Assembly: GCF_001424985.1 (NCBI RefSeq)
Contig: NZ_LMDA01000001.1
Span: 1,373,599-1,437,598 of the forward strand
Source: Rhizobium sp. Root1212
GTDB taxonomy: Bacteria; Pseudomonadota; Alphaproteobacteria; Rhizobiales; Rhizobiaceae
Direction of reading: 5' to 3'
Length of the DNA stretch: 64,000 nt
This document shows, piece by piece, positions 36,193 through 47,694 of this stretch. A program made the translations under genes and the position numbers. The notes below the pieces were generated by a model. It saw only the letters and a program-made list of their open reading frames with translations. It did no database searches and had not been told where the DNA came from. Each line of letters begins with the position of its first letter. Position 1 is the first letter of the stretch.

Positions 36193-37833
36193 TTACTGAT
36201 GGACGGCGGGCACAGCGACCGCTTCCATGTTGAAGGCAGCGGCCATCAAGGCCTTGGTATAGTCTTCCTGAGGTGCTGTGAAAATCTGCTCGGAAGAGCC
36301 CTGCTCCACCACCTTGCCGAGCCGCATGACGATCATGTCGTTGGCGAGCGCCCTGACCACCTTCAGATCGTGGCTGATGAAGAGATAGGCCAGTGAATGT
36401 TTTGCCTGCAGATCGCGCAACAGATCAACCACCTGCGCCTGCACGCTCATGTCGAGGGCCGAGGTCGGCTCGTCAAGCATGACGAATTGCGGTTTCAGCA
36501 CCATGGCGCGGGCAATGGCGACGCGCTGCCTCTGGCCGCCGGAGAATTCATGCGGATAACGCCAGCGGGTCGCGGCATCGAGGCCGACTTCTTCCAGTGC
36601 GGCGGCAACGCGGGCATCGCGTTCCTTGTCCGACAGATTGCGCTCATGCACCTTCAGCCCTTCGCCGATAATGTCGGAAATGGCCATGCGCGGCGACAGC
36701 GAGCCGAAGGGGTCCTGGAATACGATCTGCATGCGGTTGCGCAAGGGCCGCATGTCCTTGAACGTAGCGCCGGCTATATCCTGCCCGACGAAGGCGATGC
36801 GACCCTTCGACGAGATCATCCGCGTCAGTGCCAAGCCCAGCGTCGTCTTGCCGGAGCCGGATTCGCCGACGACGCCGAGCGTATGGCCGGCCCGCAGCGA
36901 AAGATCGATGCCATCGACCGCCTTCACATGATCCACCACCCGGCGCAGGAAGCCCGCCTTGATCGGGAACCAGACTTTGACATCCTGCGCTTCCATCACG
37001 ACCGGCTTGGAGAGGTCGGAGGCCGGCGGCTTGCCCTTCGGCTCGGCGGCGAGCAGGTGTTTGGTATAGGCATGCTGCGGATTGGAGAAGATTTCGGCCG
37101 TCGGCCCGGTCTCGACGATCTTGCCCTTGGTCATGACGCAGACGCGATCGGCGATCTTGCGGACAATGCCGAGGTCATGGGTGATAAACAGCATGGACAT
37201 GCCATGCTCGTCCTTCAGCGTCTTCAGCAATGCCAGAATCTGTGCCTGCACGGTGACGTCGAGCGCCGTGGTCGGCTCGTCGGCGATCAGCAGCTCCGGC
37301 CGGTTGGCGAGCGCCATGGCGATCATCACGCGCTGGCGCTGGCCGCCGGAAAGCTCGTGTGGATAGGCAGAGAGGCGCTTTTCCGGCTCGCGGATGCCGA
37401 CCTGGTTCAGAAGCTCCAGTACACGCGTCCGGGCGGCGGCGCCGGTGATGCCCTGATGCAGGTCGAGGATTTCGGCGATCTGCCGTTCGATCGAATGCAG
37501 CGGGTTGAGCGAGGTCATCGGCTCCTGGAAGATCATGGTGATGTCGTTGCCGCGCACATGGCGAAGTTCGGCATCCGATGCCTTCAGCAAGTCCTTGCCG
37601 TTGAACAGGATTTCGCCGCTCGGGTGGCTGGCGGCCGGATAGGGCAGAAGCTTCAGGATCGAATTGGCCGAAACCGATTTTCCCGAGCCGGATTCGCCGA
37701 CCAGCGCCACCACTTCGCCACGGCGGATATCGAAGGACACGCGATCGACGGCCAGCGACGTGTTGCCGCCCTGATGGAAGGCGACCGAGAGATCGCGAAC
37801 GGAAAGGATAGGTTCTGTCACGTTATCGTTCAC
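36193..37833 (-). CDS. yejF: Peptide ABC transporter, duplicated ATP-binding protein
   Basis: A 546-residue protein with two ABC ATPase modules. Module 1: Walker [14 protein letters not shown], signature [16 protein letters not shown], Walker [13 protein letters not shown]. Module 2: [42 protein letters not shown]. It powers oligopeptide (microcin C-type) import by YejABE. The start is GTG overlapping the yejE stop (GTGA); the frame is open far upstream inside yejE but is not real there. It is the downstream member of yejABEF. Confidence 0.93.
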   Translation of the reverse strand: MNDNVTEPILSVRDLSVAFHQGGNTSLAVDRVSFDIRRGEVVALVGESGSGKSVSANSILKLLPYPAASHPSGEILFNGKDLLKASDAELRHVRGNDITMIFQEPMTSLNPLHSIERQIAEILDLHQGITGAAARTRVLELLNQVGIREPEKRLSAYPHELSGGQRQRVMIAMALANRPELLIADEPTTALDVTVQAQILALLKTLKDEHGMSMLFITHDLGIVRKIADRVCVMTKGKIVETGPTAEIFSNPQHAYTKHLLAAEPKGKPPASDLSKPVVMEAQDVKVWFPIKAGFLRRVVDHVKAVDGIDLSLRAGHTLGVVGESGSGKTTLGLALTRMISSKGRIAFVGQDIAGATFKDMRPLRNRMQIVFQDPFGSLSPRMAISDIIGEGLKVHERNLSDKERDARVAAALEEVGLDAATRWRYPHEFSGGQRQRVAIARAMVLKPQFVMLDEPTSALDMSVQAQVVDLLRDLQAKHSLAYLFISHDLKVVRALANDMIVMRLGKVVEQGSSEQIFTAPQEDYTKALMAAAFNMEAVAVPAVHQ

Positions 37834-38969
37834 CGGAAGGTTTTCCTCGGATCGAAGGCATCGCGCACTGCTTCGCCGACGAAGATCAGCAGCGACAGCA
37901 TCACGGACATGACGACGAAGGCGGTGAGGCCCAGCCACGGCGCCTGCAGGTTCGACTTGCCCTGCGAGATCAGCTCGCCCAGCGACGGCGATCCCGGCGG
38001 CATGCCGACGCCGAGAAAGTCGAGCGAGGTCAGCGTCGTGATCGAGCCGGAAAGGATGAAGGGCAGGAAGGTGAGGGTCGCCACCATCGCGTTTGGCAGG
38101 AGATGGCGCCACATGATCGTGGCGTTGCCGACGCCGAGCGCTCGGGCAGCGCGAACATATTCGAAGTTTCGCGCCCGCAGAAACTCGGCACGCACCACCC
38201 CGACGAAGCCGACCCAAGAGAACAGCAACATGATGCCAAGCAGCACGAAGAAGCCGGACGGCAAGATCGAGGCGATGATCAACAGGATGTAGAGCAGCGG
38301 CATCGAGGACCAGATCTCGATGAAGCGCTGCATCAGCAGATCGGTCCAGCCCCCGAAATAACCCTGCACCGCGCCTGCGGTGACGCCGACGACCGCCGAG
38401 GCGATGGTGAGCGCGAGGCCGAACAGAACCGAGATACGAAAACCATAGATCATACGGGCGGTGACATCGCGTGCCTGATCGTCGGTTCCCAGCCAGTTGA
38501 GATTGCCGAACGTGCAGCCGGGGTCCTCATTGCCCAGAGGGTAGCCGGAGCAACGTTCCTGACTGTCCATCAGCCAGAAGGGCGCCGTCGGGGCGGAATG
38601 GGGGATGTTGGAATTGGCGGTGTTGTAGGAATAACGGATCGGCGGCCAGATCATCCAGCCATTGGCCTGGATTTCATCGCGGATGAAATCCGAGCGATAA
38701 TCCGTCTCGGCCAGGAAGCCGCCGAACTTCTCTTCCGGGTAATTGACGACCACTGGAAACAGGATCTCACCCTTGTAGGAGGCGATCAGCGGCTTGTCGT
38801 TGGCGATGAACTCGGCAAATAGGCTGAGCAGGAAGAGGACCATGAAGATCCAGAACGACCAGTAGCCGCGCTTGTTGGCCTTGAAATTCTGCAAGCGCCG
38901 CTGGTTGACGGGTGTGAGCCAGCCGGTGCGCGGTTCGGCAACAGTGGCGCGGGAGACGACATCGCTCAT
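37830..38969 (-). CDS. yejE: Peptide ABC transporter permease
   Basis: A 379-residue inner-membrane protein. One helix near residue 36-56 is followed by a large periplasmic loop (to about 165, with PPIRYSYNTANSN and GTDDQARDVTARM), then five helices with the permease loop RALGVGNATIMWRHLLPNAM. The large loop is typical of YejE. Start and stop overlap its neighbours by four bases each. Confidence 0.94.
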   Translation of the reverse strand: MSDVVSRATVAEPRTGWLTPVNQRRLQNFKANKRGYWSFWIFMVLFLLSLFAEFIANDKPLIASYKGEILFPVVVNYPEEKFGGFLAETDYRSDFIRDEIQANGWMIWPPIRYSYNTANSNIPHSAPTAPFWLMDSQERCSGYPLGNEDPGCTFGNLNWLGTDDQARDVTARMIYGFRISVLFGLALTIASAVVGVTAGAVQGYFGGWTDLLMQRFIEIWSSMPLLYILLIIASILPSGFFVLLGIMLLFSWVGFVGVVRAEFLRARNFEYVRAARALGVGNATIMWRHLLPNAMVATLTFLPFILSGSITTLTSLDFLGVGMPPGSPSLGELISQGKSNLQAPWLGLTAFVVMSVMLSLLIFVGEAVRDAFDPRKTFR

Positions 38970-40060
38970 CAGACGTCCCTCCGCTCGAAATCGATGCGCG
39001 GATCGACCCAGGTATAGATCAGATCTGACAACAGGCTCATGAACAGGCCCATCAGCGAGAAGATGTAGAGGGTCGCAAAGACGATCGGATAATCACGCTT
39101 CATGATGGCGTCATAGCCGAGGCGGCCGAGGCCATCGAGCGAGAAGATATATTCGATCAGCAGCGAGCCGCTGAAGAAGGCCGAGATGAAGGCGCCGGGG
39201 AAACCGGCGATGATGATCAGCATCGCATTGCGGAACACATGGCGATAGAGCACCTGGCTGTCCGTCAGCCCCTTGGCGCGGGCCGTCGTGACGTATTGCT
39301 TGCGGATCTCGTCGATGAACGAGTTCTTGGTGAGCAGGGTCGTTGTCGCGAAGGCGGAGATCAAAAGCGTGAGCAGCGGCAGCGTCATGTGCCATGCATA
39401 GTCGACGATCTTTTCGTACCAGGGCAGCTGATAGAAATTATCCGAGACGATACCGCGTAGCGGGAACCAGTCGAGGAACGAGCCGCCGGCAAACAGAACG
39501 ATCAACAGGATGCCGAACAGGAAGCTCGGCACCGCATATCCCACGACGATGATGCCGGAGGTCCAGACGTCGAAGCGCGAGCCATCCGAAATCGCCTTGC
39601 GGATGCCGAGCGGGATGGAGATCGCGTAGGAGAGAATCAAGATCCAGAGGCCGAGCGAGATCGAGACCGGCATCTTGTCGAGGATCAGGTCGATGACGGA
39701 GGTGTTGCGGAAAAAGCTTTCGCCGAAATCGAAGCGGATATAGTTCCACATCATCTGGCCGAAGCGCTCGAGCGGCGGCTTGTCGAAGCCGAACTGCTTT
39801 TCGAGCTTGGCAATGAATTCCGGATCGAGCCCCTGCGCGCCGCGATATTTGCCGGACGATTCCTCGTTGAAGGATTGGCCGCCGAGATCGCCGCTGTTGC
39901 CGGACAGCCGGTCGCCGCCCTGGTTTTGGCCGGTGAGATCGGAGATCACCTGCTCGACGGGGCCGCCGGGGGCAAACTGCACGACGGCAAAGGAAATGGC
40001 CATGATGCCGATGATCGTCGGGATCATCAGAAGCAGGCGTCGCAGGATATAGGCTCCCAT
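38969..40060 (-). CDS. yejB: Peptide ABC transporter permease
   Basis: A 363-residue inner-membrane protein. N-terminal [21 protein letters not shown] is the usual DppB-family start, then a periplasmic loop of about 100 residues and five helices with the ATPase contact loop [21 protein letters not shown]. The stop overlaps the yejE start (ATGA). It lies 165 bases after yejA. Confidence 0.94.
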   Translation of the reverse strand: MGAYILRRLLLMIPTIIGIMAISFAVVQFAPGGPVEQVISDLTGQNQGGDRLSGNSGDLGGQSFNEESSGKYRGAQGLDPEFIAKLEKQFGFDKPPLERFGQMMWNYIRFDFGESFFRNTSVIDLILDKMPVSISLGLWILILSYAISIPLGIRKAISDGSRFDVWTSGIIVVGYAVPSFLFGILLIVLFAGGSFLDWFPLRGIVSDNFYQLPWYEKIVDYAWHMTLPLLTLLISAFATTTLLTKNSFIDEIRKQYVTTARAKGLTDSQVLYRHVFRNAMLIIIAGFPGAFISAFFSGSLLIEYIFSLDGLGRLGYDAIMKRDYPIVFATLYIFSLMGLFMSLLSDLIYTWVDPRIDFERRDV

Positions 40061-40225
40061 CAGAGCGCTCCCAAAGCCTTGCGGCGTCCGTTTCCGATGT
40101 CAGCGGCGGCGAGCCCTGTCCTGGTCAATCCGTTGGTCTCCTTGCCGACAGCCGGATTTTTCGCCGGATGCCGCGTGATTCGTTTTCCTGCATTTGGAGT
40201 GACCGGGCCGAAGAGCGCAAGGCCC

Positions 40226-42103
40226 TCATTGGGAGCCGGCACTCTTGCGCCACCAGATCGTCGGAAAACCGGTCGAATATTCCGGCAGAGCGGCCGGATG
40301 TTCGAGATCGGCCGAATAGGCGATGCGGGAGTTGCGCGCCGTATAGCTCGGCACCGCGATGTGCTCGGCAAGCAGCACCCGATCCAGAACCTTGGTCGTG
40401 GCAATCAGCTCGTCGCGATCCTTGGCGTAGATGATGCGCTTGATCAGCGCATCGAGGCCGGGATCGCTGATGCCGGAATAATTCTGCGAGCCGTCGCGAT
40501 TGGCCGCCTGCGAGCCCCAGTATTCCGCCTGCTCGTTGCCCGGATTGAGCGATTGCGCCCAGCCCTGATAGAAGACATCGAAATCACGCGAGCGCCAACG
40601 GTTGGTGAACTGCGAGGAATCCACCGTGCGCACGCTGGCCTCGATGCCGATCTTCTTGAGGCTCTGGGCGAAGGGCAGCGCGACGCGCTCGATCGTCGGA
40701 CCGTCCAGCAGGATTTCGAAGGTGAAGGGCTGGCCGGTCTTGGTATTGACCATGCGGTTACCCTTCAGTTCGTAACCGGCTTCCTTGAAAAGCGCGATCG
40801 CCTGGCGGAGATTGTCGCGCACCTTCTTCGGATCGCCACCCACCGGGCTCGTATAGGGCTTCATGATCTGCTCTACGATCTCCGGCGACAGTTCTCCCTT
40901 CATCTCGTTGATGATTTCGAGTTCGCGGCCTTCCGGAACGCCCCTTGCCGCAAGCTCGGTGCCGTAGAAGAAACTGTCGATGCGCGAATACTGATTGTAG
41001 AAGATCGTGCGGTTGAGTTCCTCGAAATCGAAGGCGTAATTAAGCGCCTCGCGCACCCTGATATCCTTGAACTTGTCGCGCTTCAGATTGAAGATGAAGC
41101 CGACGAGAACACCGCGGTTGCGGTATTCGTTTTCCAGCTTTTCCAGCTTGATGCGGCCATCCTTGACGGCCGGAAAATCATAGGCCGTCGCCCAGCGTTT
41201 TGCGGAATTCTCCCACCAGTAATCTGCATTGCCGGAGCGGAAGGCTTCGAAGGCGACATCGAGATCGGCGTAGTAGGAATAGATCAGCGCGCCGAAATTG
41301 TTCTGACCGATATTGATGTTCAAGTCCTTGCCCCAATAGTCCTCACGGCGCTCGAAGCGGGTCGTCGATCCCGGAGACATCGAAGCGAGCTTGTAGGGGC
41401 CGGAACCCATCGGGATTTCCAGCGATGTCTTGGAAATGTCGCGCTGCTTGCCCTTGGCGTCCTTGCCCTCCCACCAGTGCTTGGGCACGATCACCAACTC
41501 GCCGACGATCTTCGGCAGCTCGCGATTGTTCTTCTGGTCGAAGGTGAAGGTGATTTCCCGGTCGCCGGTCTTTTCGGCCTTCAGCACATGCGCGTAGTAG
41601 AATTCACGTTGCGGGTCGAGCGCCTTGGCCTTGTCGAAGGAGAAGACGACATCTTCCGGCGTCACCGGCTGGCCGTCTTGCCATCTGGCTTCTGCCCGCA
41701 GGCGAAACTTCACCCAGGCGAAATCGTCGGGATAGGCGATCTTCTCGGCCAGCAGGCCGTAATCCGAGGCGATCTCGTCGAGCGACGACTTCATCAACGT
41801 CTCATAGACGAGACCGGCCACGCCGCCGGCGACTTCGCCCTTGGCAAGCAGCGGGTTGAGCGAATCGAACGTACCCATGGCCGTCAGATGAAGATCGCCA
41901 CCCTTTGGTGCATCGGGATTGACATAGTCGAAGCGGGGGAAGCCGTCCTGGTACTTCAGTTCACCAACCGTCGCGGTTCCCTCATGCCAGACGGGCTCCT
42001 GCGCCGCTACGGGGCCTGCCAGAAGCAGGGCTGCGCCGGCCAAAGCAGTCGCCGTGATAATCCCCTGAAGCGTCTTTCCGATGATCGAGCCAATCCGCCG
42101 CAT
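40226..42103 (-). CDS. yejA: Peptide ABC transporter, periplasmic binding protein
   Basis: A 625-residue SBP family 5 protein with a signal peptide ending VAAQEP. The mature part shows FDSLNPLLAKGEVAGG, LKFRLRAEARWQDGQPVTPEDVVFS-type sequence and NYAFDFEELNRTIFYN, as in oligopeptide-binding proteins. It would deliver peptides to YejBEF. The start MRRIGSIIGK was chosen because GGGAAGG lies seven bases upstream; an ATG eight codons earlier has none. It is the first gene of the operon. Confidence 0.94.
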   Translation of the reverse strand: MRRIGSIIGKTLQGIITATALAGAALLLAGPVAAQEPVWHEGTATVGELKYQDGFPRFDYVNPDAPKGGDLHLTAMGTFDSLNPLLAKGEVAGGVAGLVYETLMKSSLDEIASDYGLLAEKIAYPDDFAWVKFRLRAEARWQDGQPVTPEDVVFSFDKAKALDPQREFYYAHVLKAEKTGDREITFTFDQKNNRELPKIVGELVIVPKHWWEGKDAKGKQRDISKTSLEIPMGSGPYKLASMSPGSTTRFERREDYWGKDLNINIGQNNFGALIYSYYADLDVAFEAFRSGNADYWWENSAKRWATAYDFPAVKDGRIKLEKLENEYRNRGVLVGFIFNLKRDKFKDIRVREALNYAFDFEELNRTIFYNQYSRIDSFFYGTELAARGVPEGRELEIINEMKGELSPEIVEQIMKPYTSPVGGDPKKVRDNLRQAIALFKEAGYELKGNRMVNTKTGQPFTFEILLDGPTIERVALPFAQSLKKIGIEASVRTVDSSQFTNRWRSRDFDVFYQGWAQSLNPGNEQAEYWGSQAANRDGSQNYSGISDPGLDALIKRIIYAKDRDELIATTKVLDRVLLAEHIAVPSYTARNSRIAYSADLEHPAALPEYSTGFPTIWWRKSAGSQ

Positions 42104-42296
42104 ATAGCGCCTTCCCTTTTTTCGCATGCTTTGGCGGACAGAATAGGCAAAATCAGGACAAATGACAGAACCCGCCTCAAATCAGGCATCTTTTTTGCGC
42201 ACCCCTGCGGAGCCGCAAGGCTCGGGCAAAGGCGGTATGAGACCCTCTCGGCCCCGGCCGGAAAATGCGGCTTGCTTCATCGATACTGGACGACCC

Positions 42297-43352
42297 ATGG
42301 CAAACAACCGGCCCTTCCTCTCCCCTCGTTTGCGGCGCACCATCTCCGTCTTGACGGCCGCCCTGATCGGCCTCGGCAGCATCGATGCGATGGCCGCCGA
42401 ACCGGCCAAGCAGATTTTCGGCAAGGTGACGCTGCCGAGTGAGGGGGCGCCGAGCCCGATCGGCTTCTATGCCAAGGGCTGCATGGCCGGCGCCGTCGCG
42501 ATCCCGACCGATGGCCCGACCTGGCAGGCCATGCGCCTGTCGCGCAATCGCCGTTGGGGCAATCCGGCGATGATCCAGCTTCTCGAGCGATTTTCACAGG
42601 ATGCCGCCGGCCTTGGCTGGGGATCAGGCATCCTGATCGGCGATATCTCGCAGCCGCGCGGCGGGCCGATGCTGACCGGCCACGCCTCCCACCAGATCGG
42701 CCTCGATGCTGATATCTGGTTCACGCCGAAGCCGGCGCAGCCGCTGACGGCGCAGCAGCGTGAGGACATGCCGTTTACCTCCATGCTCGACAAGAGCAAG
42801 TTCCTGACCGTGAGCAACCAGCGCTGGACCCCGACCCACGCCCGGCTGGTGATGCAGGCGGCAAGTTATCCGCAGGTCGAGCGCGTCTTCGTCAATCCGG
42901 CGATCAAGAAGAAGCTCTGCGACACCTGGACAGGCGACCGCTCACTGCTCGGCAAGGTGCGCCCGGTCTACGGCCATGACGAGCACTTCCATATCCGCAT
43001 CCACTGCCCGGAAGGCGCGCCAGGCTGCAAACCACAAGCTCCGGTGGCGGCCGGTGACGGCTGCGACAAGTCGCTTGCCTGGTGGTTCACAAAGGAGCCC
43101 TGGGCGACGCCGAAGAAGGACCCCAACGCCAAGCCGGTGAAGCCGAAATTCACCACGCTCGCCGACCTACCGAAGGCCTGCAGTGCGGTGCTCGCCGCCC
43201 CGGCAAATTCGGAAGCCGCCGCGACTTACGGCACTGCCTATACCGCCCCCGCAGCCAACACGCCTTCCATCGAAGCCGTCATCAATGCCAGCGCCGAACA
43301 GGCGGCAAGCGATTTACCGGTTCCGGTGCCGACGCCTCGGCCGCTCGACTGA
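42297..43352 (+). CDS. mepA: Penicillin-insensitive murein endopeptidase
   Basis: A 351-residue exported protein, with a signal peptide ending AMAAEP (about residue 33). Zinc ligands are in [15 protein letters not shown] and [11 protein letters not shown]. Six cysteines, including GAPGC and GDGC, are typical of MepA. It cleaves D-Ala-meso-diaminopimelate cross-links in peptidoglycan. About 70 residues beyond the E. coli length form a Pro/Ala-rich tail. It is divergent from yejA. The longer open frame upstream lacks a signal-peptide start. Confidence 0.94.
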   Translation: MANNRPFLSPRLRRTISVLTAALIGLGSIDAMAAEPAKQIFGKVTLPSEGAPSPIGFYAKGCMAGAVAIPTDGPTWQAMRLSRNRRWGNPAMIQLLERFSQDAAGLGWGSGILIGDISQPRGGPMLTGHASHQIGLDADIWFTPKPAQPLTAQQREDMPFTSMLDKSKFLTVSNQRWTPTHARLVMQAASYPQVERVFVNPAIKKKLCDTWTGDRSLLGKVRPVYGHDEHFHIRIHCPEGAPGCKPQAPVAAGDGCDKSLAWWFTKEPWATPKKDPNAKPVKPKFTTLADLPKACSAVLAAPANSEAAATYGTAYTAPAANTPSIEAVINASAEQAASDLPVPVPTPRPLD

Positions 43353-43464
43353 GCAAATAGCGAATGGGATTTTTCCGCCTCATCGCTGCTCCCTATTCCC
43401 TTCCCAACCACTTCATCCTCCTGTACAGAAATCAAATCGATTTAAAGTGAGCGAGGATGGACCC

Positions 43465-43845
43465 ATGTCGTCGCAAAAATGCGTGGCGCTGATTGCCCAT
43501 GACGAGAAGAAGGCCGATCTCGCAGCCTTCGCCAAAGCCCATGAACGGGTGCTTTCCCAATGGCGGATCGTCGCGACCGGCACGACCGGCGGCCGCGTGC
43601 AGGAAGCCTGTCCCAGCCTCGATATCACCCGGTTGAAAAGCGGCCCGCTCGGCGGCGACCAGCAGATCGGCGCGATGATCGCCACCGGCGAGGTCGAGAT
43701 GCTGATCTTCTTCACCGATCCACTGACGGCCATGCCCCACGACGTCGACGTCAAGGCGCTGATGCGGCTTGCGACCGTCTACGATATTCCGATGGCGCTC
43801 AATCGTGCGACGGCGGAACAGTTGATCGCCTTCAACCAAGCCTGA
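43465..43845 (+). CDS. mgsA: Methylglyoxal synthase
   Basis: A 126-residue protein with all family segments: [36 protein letters not shown] and [19 protein letters not shown]. It converts dihydroxyacetone phosphate to methylglyoxal and phosphate, a bypass that relieves sugar-phosphate stress. GAGGA lies nine bases before the ATG. It is 43 bases before glk; a sugar-kinase partner makes sense, and rhizobia often show this order. Confidence 0.95.
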   Translation: MSSQKCVALIAHDEKKADLAAFAKAHERVLSQWRIVATGTTGGRVQEACPSLDITRLKSGPLGGDQQIGAMIATGEVEMLIFFTDPLTAMPHDVDVKALMRLATVYDIPMALNRATAEQLIAFNQA

Positions 43846-43888
43846 TAAAGCTTTCCGACATACACTCGCAGCCTCGGAACGGATCGCC

Positions 43889-44926
43889 ATGCAATCGCAC
43901 CAGCCCCACCTCGACGACACCGACGCGACTTTCGTTTTCCCCATCCTCGTCGGCGATATCGGCGGCACCAATGCCCGCTTCGCGCTGCTGCTCGACGCCT
44001 ATGCGGAACCCAAGCTTTTCCCGATCATCCCGACCGGCGATTATGCCAGCATCGAGGAAGCGCTGCAGACCAGCATTCTCGACAAGACCTCCGTCCAGCC
44101 GCGTTCGGCGATCATCGCCATTGCCGGCCCGATCAACGGCGACGAAATTCCACTGACCAATGCCGGCTGGGTGATCAAGCCCAAGGACATGATGATCGCG
44201 CTGAACCTGCAGGACGTGATCATCATCAACGATTTCGAGGCGCAGGCGCTGGCCGTCGCCTCGATCGACGAAGAGGGACGCGAGCAGGTCGGCTCCGGGG
44301 AAATCCTGCCGGCAGCGTCCTGCGCCGTGCTCGGCCCCGGCACCGGTCTCGGCGTCGCCGGCCTGCTGCATGCCCGCCACACGTGGTTTCCCGTTCCCGG
44401 CGAAGGCGGCCATGTCGACGTCGGCCCACGCAGCGAGCGCGATTTCCACATCTGGCCGTTCCTCGAACCGATCGAAGGCCGCATTTCCGGCGAGCAACTG
44501 CTGTGCGGCCGCGGCCTCATGAACATCTACCGTGCCGTCTGCGAAGCCGATGGCCGCGACCCGCATATTCCCGATCCGGCCGGCGTCACCAGTCATGCGC
44601 TTTCCGGCGGCGATGCCGCTGCGGTGGAAACCGTGTCGCTGTTTGCGACCTATCTCGGCCGCGTCGCCGGCGACATGGCGATGATCTTCATGGCTCGCGG
44701 CGGCGTGTTCCTGGCTGGTGGCATTTCGCAAAAAATCCTGCCGGCGCTGAAAAAACCCGAGTTCCGCGCGGCCTTCGAGGACAAGGCGCCGCATTCGGCC
44801 CTGCTCAGAACCATCCCGACCTTTGTGATCACCCACCCGACCGCAGCGCTTTCGGGCCTTGCGGCCTATGCGCGCACGCCGTCGCGCTTCGGTGTTGCCA
44901 CAGAGGGACGCCGCTGGAGAAGTTGA
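43889..44926 (+). CDS. glk: Glucokinase
   Basis: A 345-residue enzyme of the proteobacterial glucokinase family. It has the phosphate-1 motif [15 protein letters not shown], the catalytic Asp in [21 protein letters not shown] and the [10 protein letters not shown] and GGVFLAGGI segments. It phosphorylates glucose to glucose-6-phosphate with ATP. The N terminus has about 15 extra residues before the first motif. It stands between mgsA and an ABC exporter gene. Confidence 0.95.
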   Translation: MQSHQPHLDDTDATFVFPILVGDIGGTNARFALLLDAYAEPKLFPIIPTGDYASIEEALQTSILDKTSVQPRSAIIAIAGPINGDEIPLTNAGWVIKPKDMMIALNLQDVIIINDFEAQALAVASIDEEGREQVGSGEILPAASCAVLGPGTGLGVAGLLHARHTWFPVPGEGGHVDVGPRSERDFHIWPFLEPIEGRISGEQLLCGRGLMNIYRAVCEADGRDPHIPDPAGVTSHALSGGDAAAVETVSLFATYLGRVAGDMAMIFMARGGVFLAGGISQKILPALKKPEFRAAFEDKAPHSALLRTIPTFVITHPTAALSGLAAYARTPSRFGVATEGRRWRS

Positions 44927-45015
44927 GCCCTTGCCGTTGCGCCAAGACTCGCCAAAGGGCGGCGCAACGACTATAGAGCCCGGTAAAACACCTGTCGGGC
45001 GAGGGATTACAGCCT

Positions 45016-46833
45016 TTGAAACCAAGCAAGACCACGCATCCGCATGTCGATGCGGAAACCATCACCAGCGTCTTGAAACGCGTCGTCCGCGAAAACGGCC
45101 GCGCCCATCTCAAGGGCTACGCCTTTGCGGTGTTCTGCCTGATCGTGGTGGCGGCAACGACGGCGTTTTCGGCCTGGATCATGGAATCGGTGGTCAACGA
45201 GGCCTTCGCCAACAAGCGCGCCGATATCGTGCTCGTCATCTGCGGTGCAATCTTCGCGGCCTTCGTGCTGCGCGGCTTTGCCACCTACGGCCAGGCCGTG
45301 GCGCTTTCCAAGATCGGCAACAACATCGTCGCCAGCTACCAGCGCCGGCTCTATAGCCACCTGATGGCGCTCAGCGTCGGTTTCTTCAGCGATACCCGCT
45401 CCGCCCGTATCTCGGCCCAGATCAGCCAGAACGTCTCCGGCATCCGCGATGTCCTGAACATGACGGTGACCTCGATCGCCCGCGATCTCTTGACCCTCAT
45501 CGCCCTGATCGGCGTGATGATCGGCAAGGACTGGCTGCTGACGCTGATCGTCTTCGTCATCGCGCCGCCGCTTCTGCTCGGCCTGCGCTACGTTTCGCGC
45601 CGGCTGCGACAGGCGACGCGCGAATCCGTCGAGATCAACAGCCATGTGCTGGGGGCGATGCAGGAGACCATCCAGGGCATCACCATCGTCAAAGCCTTCA
45701 CCATGGAAAACCCGCTGAAGGCCAAGGTGGAGGCGATTATCGAGCGCGCCGAGAACCGGGCAAACCGCATCGCCCGCCTCAGCGAGCGCACCGCGCCGAT
45801 GACGGAAGCCTTTGCCGGCTTCGCCATTTCCAGCGTACTGGCCTATGCGGCCTTCCGTTCGATCTATAGCGGCGTGCAGCCTGGCGCCTTCTTCGCCTTT
45901 GTCACGGCGCTGTTGATGGCCTATGACCCGGCCCGCCGCCTCGCGCGCCTGCAGGTGAGCCTCGAGCGGGCCGTCGTCAATGCCCGCATGATCTACGAAA
46001 TCCTCGACACGGTGCCGCACCAGCGCGACCTTGCCGATGCGACCGACCTGAAGCTCGACCAGGCGCAGATCGAGTTCCGCAACGTGCATTTCGGCTATGG
46101 CGCGGGCGGCGATATCCTGAAGGGCGTGAGCTTCATCGCCGAGGGCGGCAAGACCACCGCGCTCGTCGGCCCCTCCGGCGCCGGCAAGTCGACAGTAATC
46201 AGCCTCATTCCCCGTTTCTACGACCCCGGCTCCGGCGAAATCCTGATCGACGGGCAGGACATCGCCCATGTCACCAAACAATCGCTGCGCAACGGCCTCG
46301 CCTATGTTTCGCAGCAGCCCTACCTGTTCGAAGGCTCGATCCGCGACAACATCCGCTACGGCCGGCCAGACGCCACGGATGCAGATATCGAGGAAGCGGC
46401 AAAGCTTGCCTATGCCCATGATTTCATCGCCGCGCAGCCGCAGGGCTACGACACGCCGGTCGGCGAAAACGGCGTGACGCTCTCCGGCGGCCAGCGCCAG
46501 CGGCTCTCCATCGCCCGCGCGCTGGTGCGCAAGGCGCCGATCCTGCTGCTCGACGAGGCAACCTCGGCGCTCGATACCGAATCGGAAGCCGCGGTGCAGA
46601 AGGCGCTCGACCATGCCATGGCCGGCCGCACGGTCGTCGTCATCGCCCATCGGCTCTCGACCATCGTCAATGCCGACAAGATCATCGTGATGCGCGACGG
46701 TCTGGTGATGGAAGAAGGCACACACGAGGCGCTTGCGCGGCGCAGCGACGGTCTCTACGCTCGCCTGCACAATCTGCAGGGCGGCATGGAAAAGCAGGCT
46801 AGCGCGGAAGAACAGCCCGCAACCGAAGAATAG
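45016..46833 (+). CDS. ABC exporter, fused permease and ATPase (MsbA/multidrug type)
   Basis: A 605-residue half-transporter. Residues about 35-320 hold six membrane helices (ABC transporter type 1 domain, including VGFFSDTRSARISAQISQN). The ATPase (about 350-590) has Walker A LVGPSGAGKSTVISLI, signature [17 protein letters not shown] and Walker B LLLDEATSALD followed by the H-loop AHRLST. It should act as a homodimer in the inner membrane and export a lipid or hydrophobic compound; the substrate cannot be read. The start is TTG with GAGGGA upstream. It is 15 bases before dapB. Confidence 0.92.
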   Translation: MKPSKTTHPHVDAETITSVLKRVVRENGRAHLKGYAFAVFCLIVVAATTAFSAWIMESVVNEAFANKRADIVLVICGAIFAAFVLRGFATYGQAVALSKIGNNIVASYQRRLYSHLMALSVGFFSDTRSARISAQISQNVSGIRDVLNMTVTSIARDLLTLIALIGVMIGKDWLLTLIVFVIAPPLLLGLRYVSRRLRQATRESVEINSHVLGAMQETIQGITIVKAFTMENPLKAKVEAIIERAENRANRIARLSERTAPMTEAFAGFAISSVLAYAAFRSIYSGVQPGAFFAFVTALLMAYDPARRLARLQVSLERAVVNARMIYEILDTVPHQRDLADATDLKLDQAQIEFRNVHFGYGAGGDILKGVSFIAEGGKTTALVGPSGAGKSTVISLIPRFYDPGSGEILIDGQDIAHVTKQSLRNGLAYVSQQPYLFEGSIRDNIRYGRPDATDADIEEAAKLAYAHDFIAAQPQGYDTPVGENGVTLSGGQRQRLSIARALVRKAPILLLDEATSALDTESEAAVQKALDHAMAGRTVVVIAHRLSTIVNADKIIVMRDGLVMEEGTHEALARRSDGLYARLHNLQGGMEKQASAEEQPATEE

Positions 46834-46848
46834 GAGAGCGTTTCAGGC

Positions 46849-47667
46849 ATGAGCGGTACGGATATGAAACTCGTCGTGGTCGGCGCCGCCGGCCGTATGG
46901 GACAGACGCTGATCCGCACCATCCATGCGATGAAAGGCGTCACCGTCTTTGCCGCCGTCGAGCGCCCCGGCTCCCCTTTCGTCGGCCGCGACGCGGGCGA
47001 ACTGGCGGGCCTCGGCCCTACGGGCGTCACCATCACCGATAAGCCGCTCGAAGCTTTTGTCGAAGCCGAAGGCGTGCTCGATTTCACCTCGCCGGCCGGA
47101 ACGGTCGAATTTGCCGGGCTGGCCGCGCAGGCGCGCATCGTCCACGTGATCGGCACCACCGGCTGCTCAGCCGATGACGACGCCAGGATCAAGGCGGCTG
47201 CCCGTCATGCCCGCATCGTCAAATCCGGCAATATGAGCCTCGGCGTCAACCTGCTCGGCGTCTTGACGCAGCAGGCGGCAAAGGCGCTTGGTCCCGACGA
47301 CTGGGATATCGAGGTTTTGGAAATGCACCACAAGCACAAGGTCGACGCGCCGTCCGGCACCGCCCTTCTGCTCGGACAAGCCGCCGCCCGCGGCCGCGGC
47401 ATCGATCTGGCCGACCACTCCGTGCGGGTGCGCGACGGCCATACCGGCCCCCGCGCTGCCGGCAGCATCGGCTTTGCCACGCTGCGCGGTGGCTCCGTCA
47501 TCGGCGAACATTCCGTCATCCTCGCCGGCGAAGGCGAGCAGGTGACCTTGTCGCACAGCGCCACCGATCGCGGCATTTTCGCCCGCGGTGCCGTCACCGC
47601 CGCTCTCTGGGCGCGCGACAAGAAGCCCGGTTTCTACACCATGCTCGACGTGCTCGGGCTCAACTGA
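46849..47667 (+). CDS. dapB: 4-hydroxy-tetrahydrodipicolinate reductase
   Basis: A 272-residue enzyme. It shows the nucleotide site [27 protein letters not shown], and the signature [20 protein letters not shown]. It reduces 4-hydroxy-tetrahydrodipicolinate in the diaminopimelate and lysine pathway. It follows the ABC exporter and precedes gpmA by 27 bases. Confidence 0.96.
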   Translation: MSGTDMKLVVVGAAGRMGQTLIRTIHAMKGVTVFAAVERPGSPFVGRDAGELAGLGPTGVTITDKPLEAFVEAEGVLDFTSPAGTVEFAGLAAQARIVHVIGTTGCSADDDARIKAAARHARIVKSGNMSLGVNLLGVLTQQAAKALGPDDWDIEVLEMHHKHKVDAPSGTALLLGQAAARGRGIDLADHSVRVRDGHTGPRAAGSIGFATLRGGSVIGEHSVILAGEGEQVTLSHSATDRGIFARGAVTAALWARDKKPGFYTMLDVLGLN

Positions 47668-47694
47668 TCTTTTTTCTTGAGGAGCAATCATCCC

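Noticed and set aside
39875-42442. Open frame of 855 codons opposite yejA and yejB
   Set aside because: It covers two clear transporter genes in antisense and has no ribosome site or domain.
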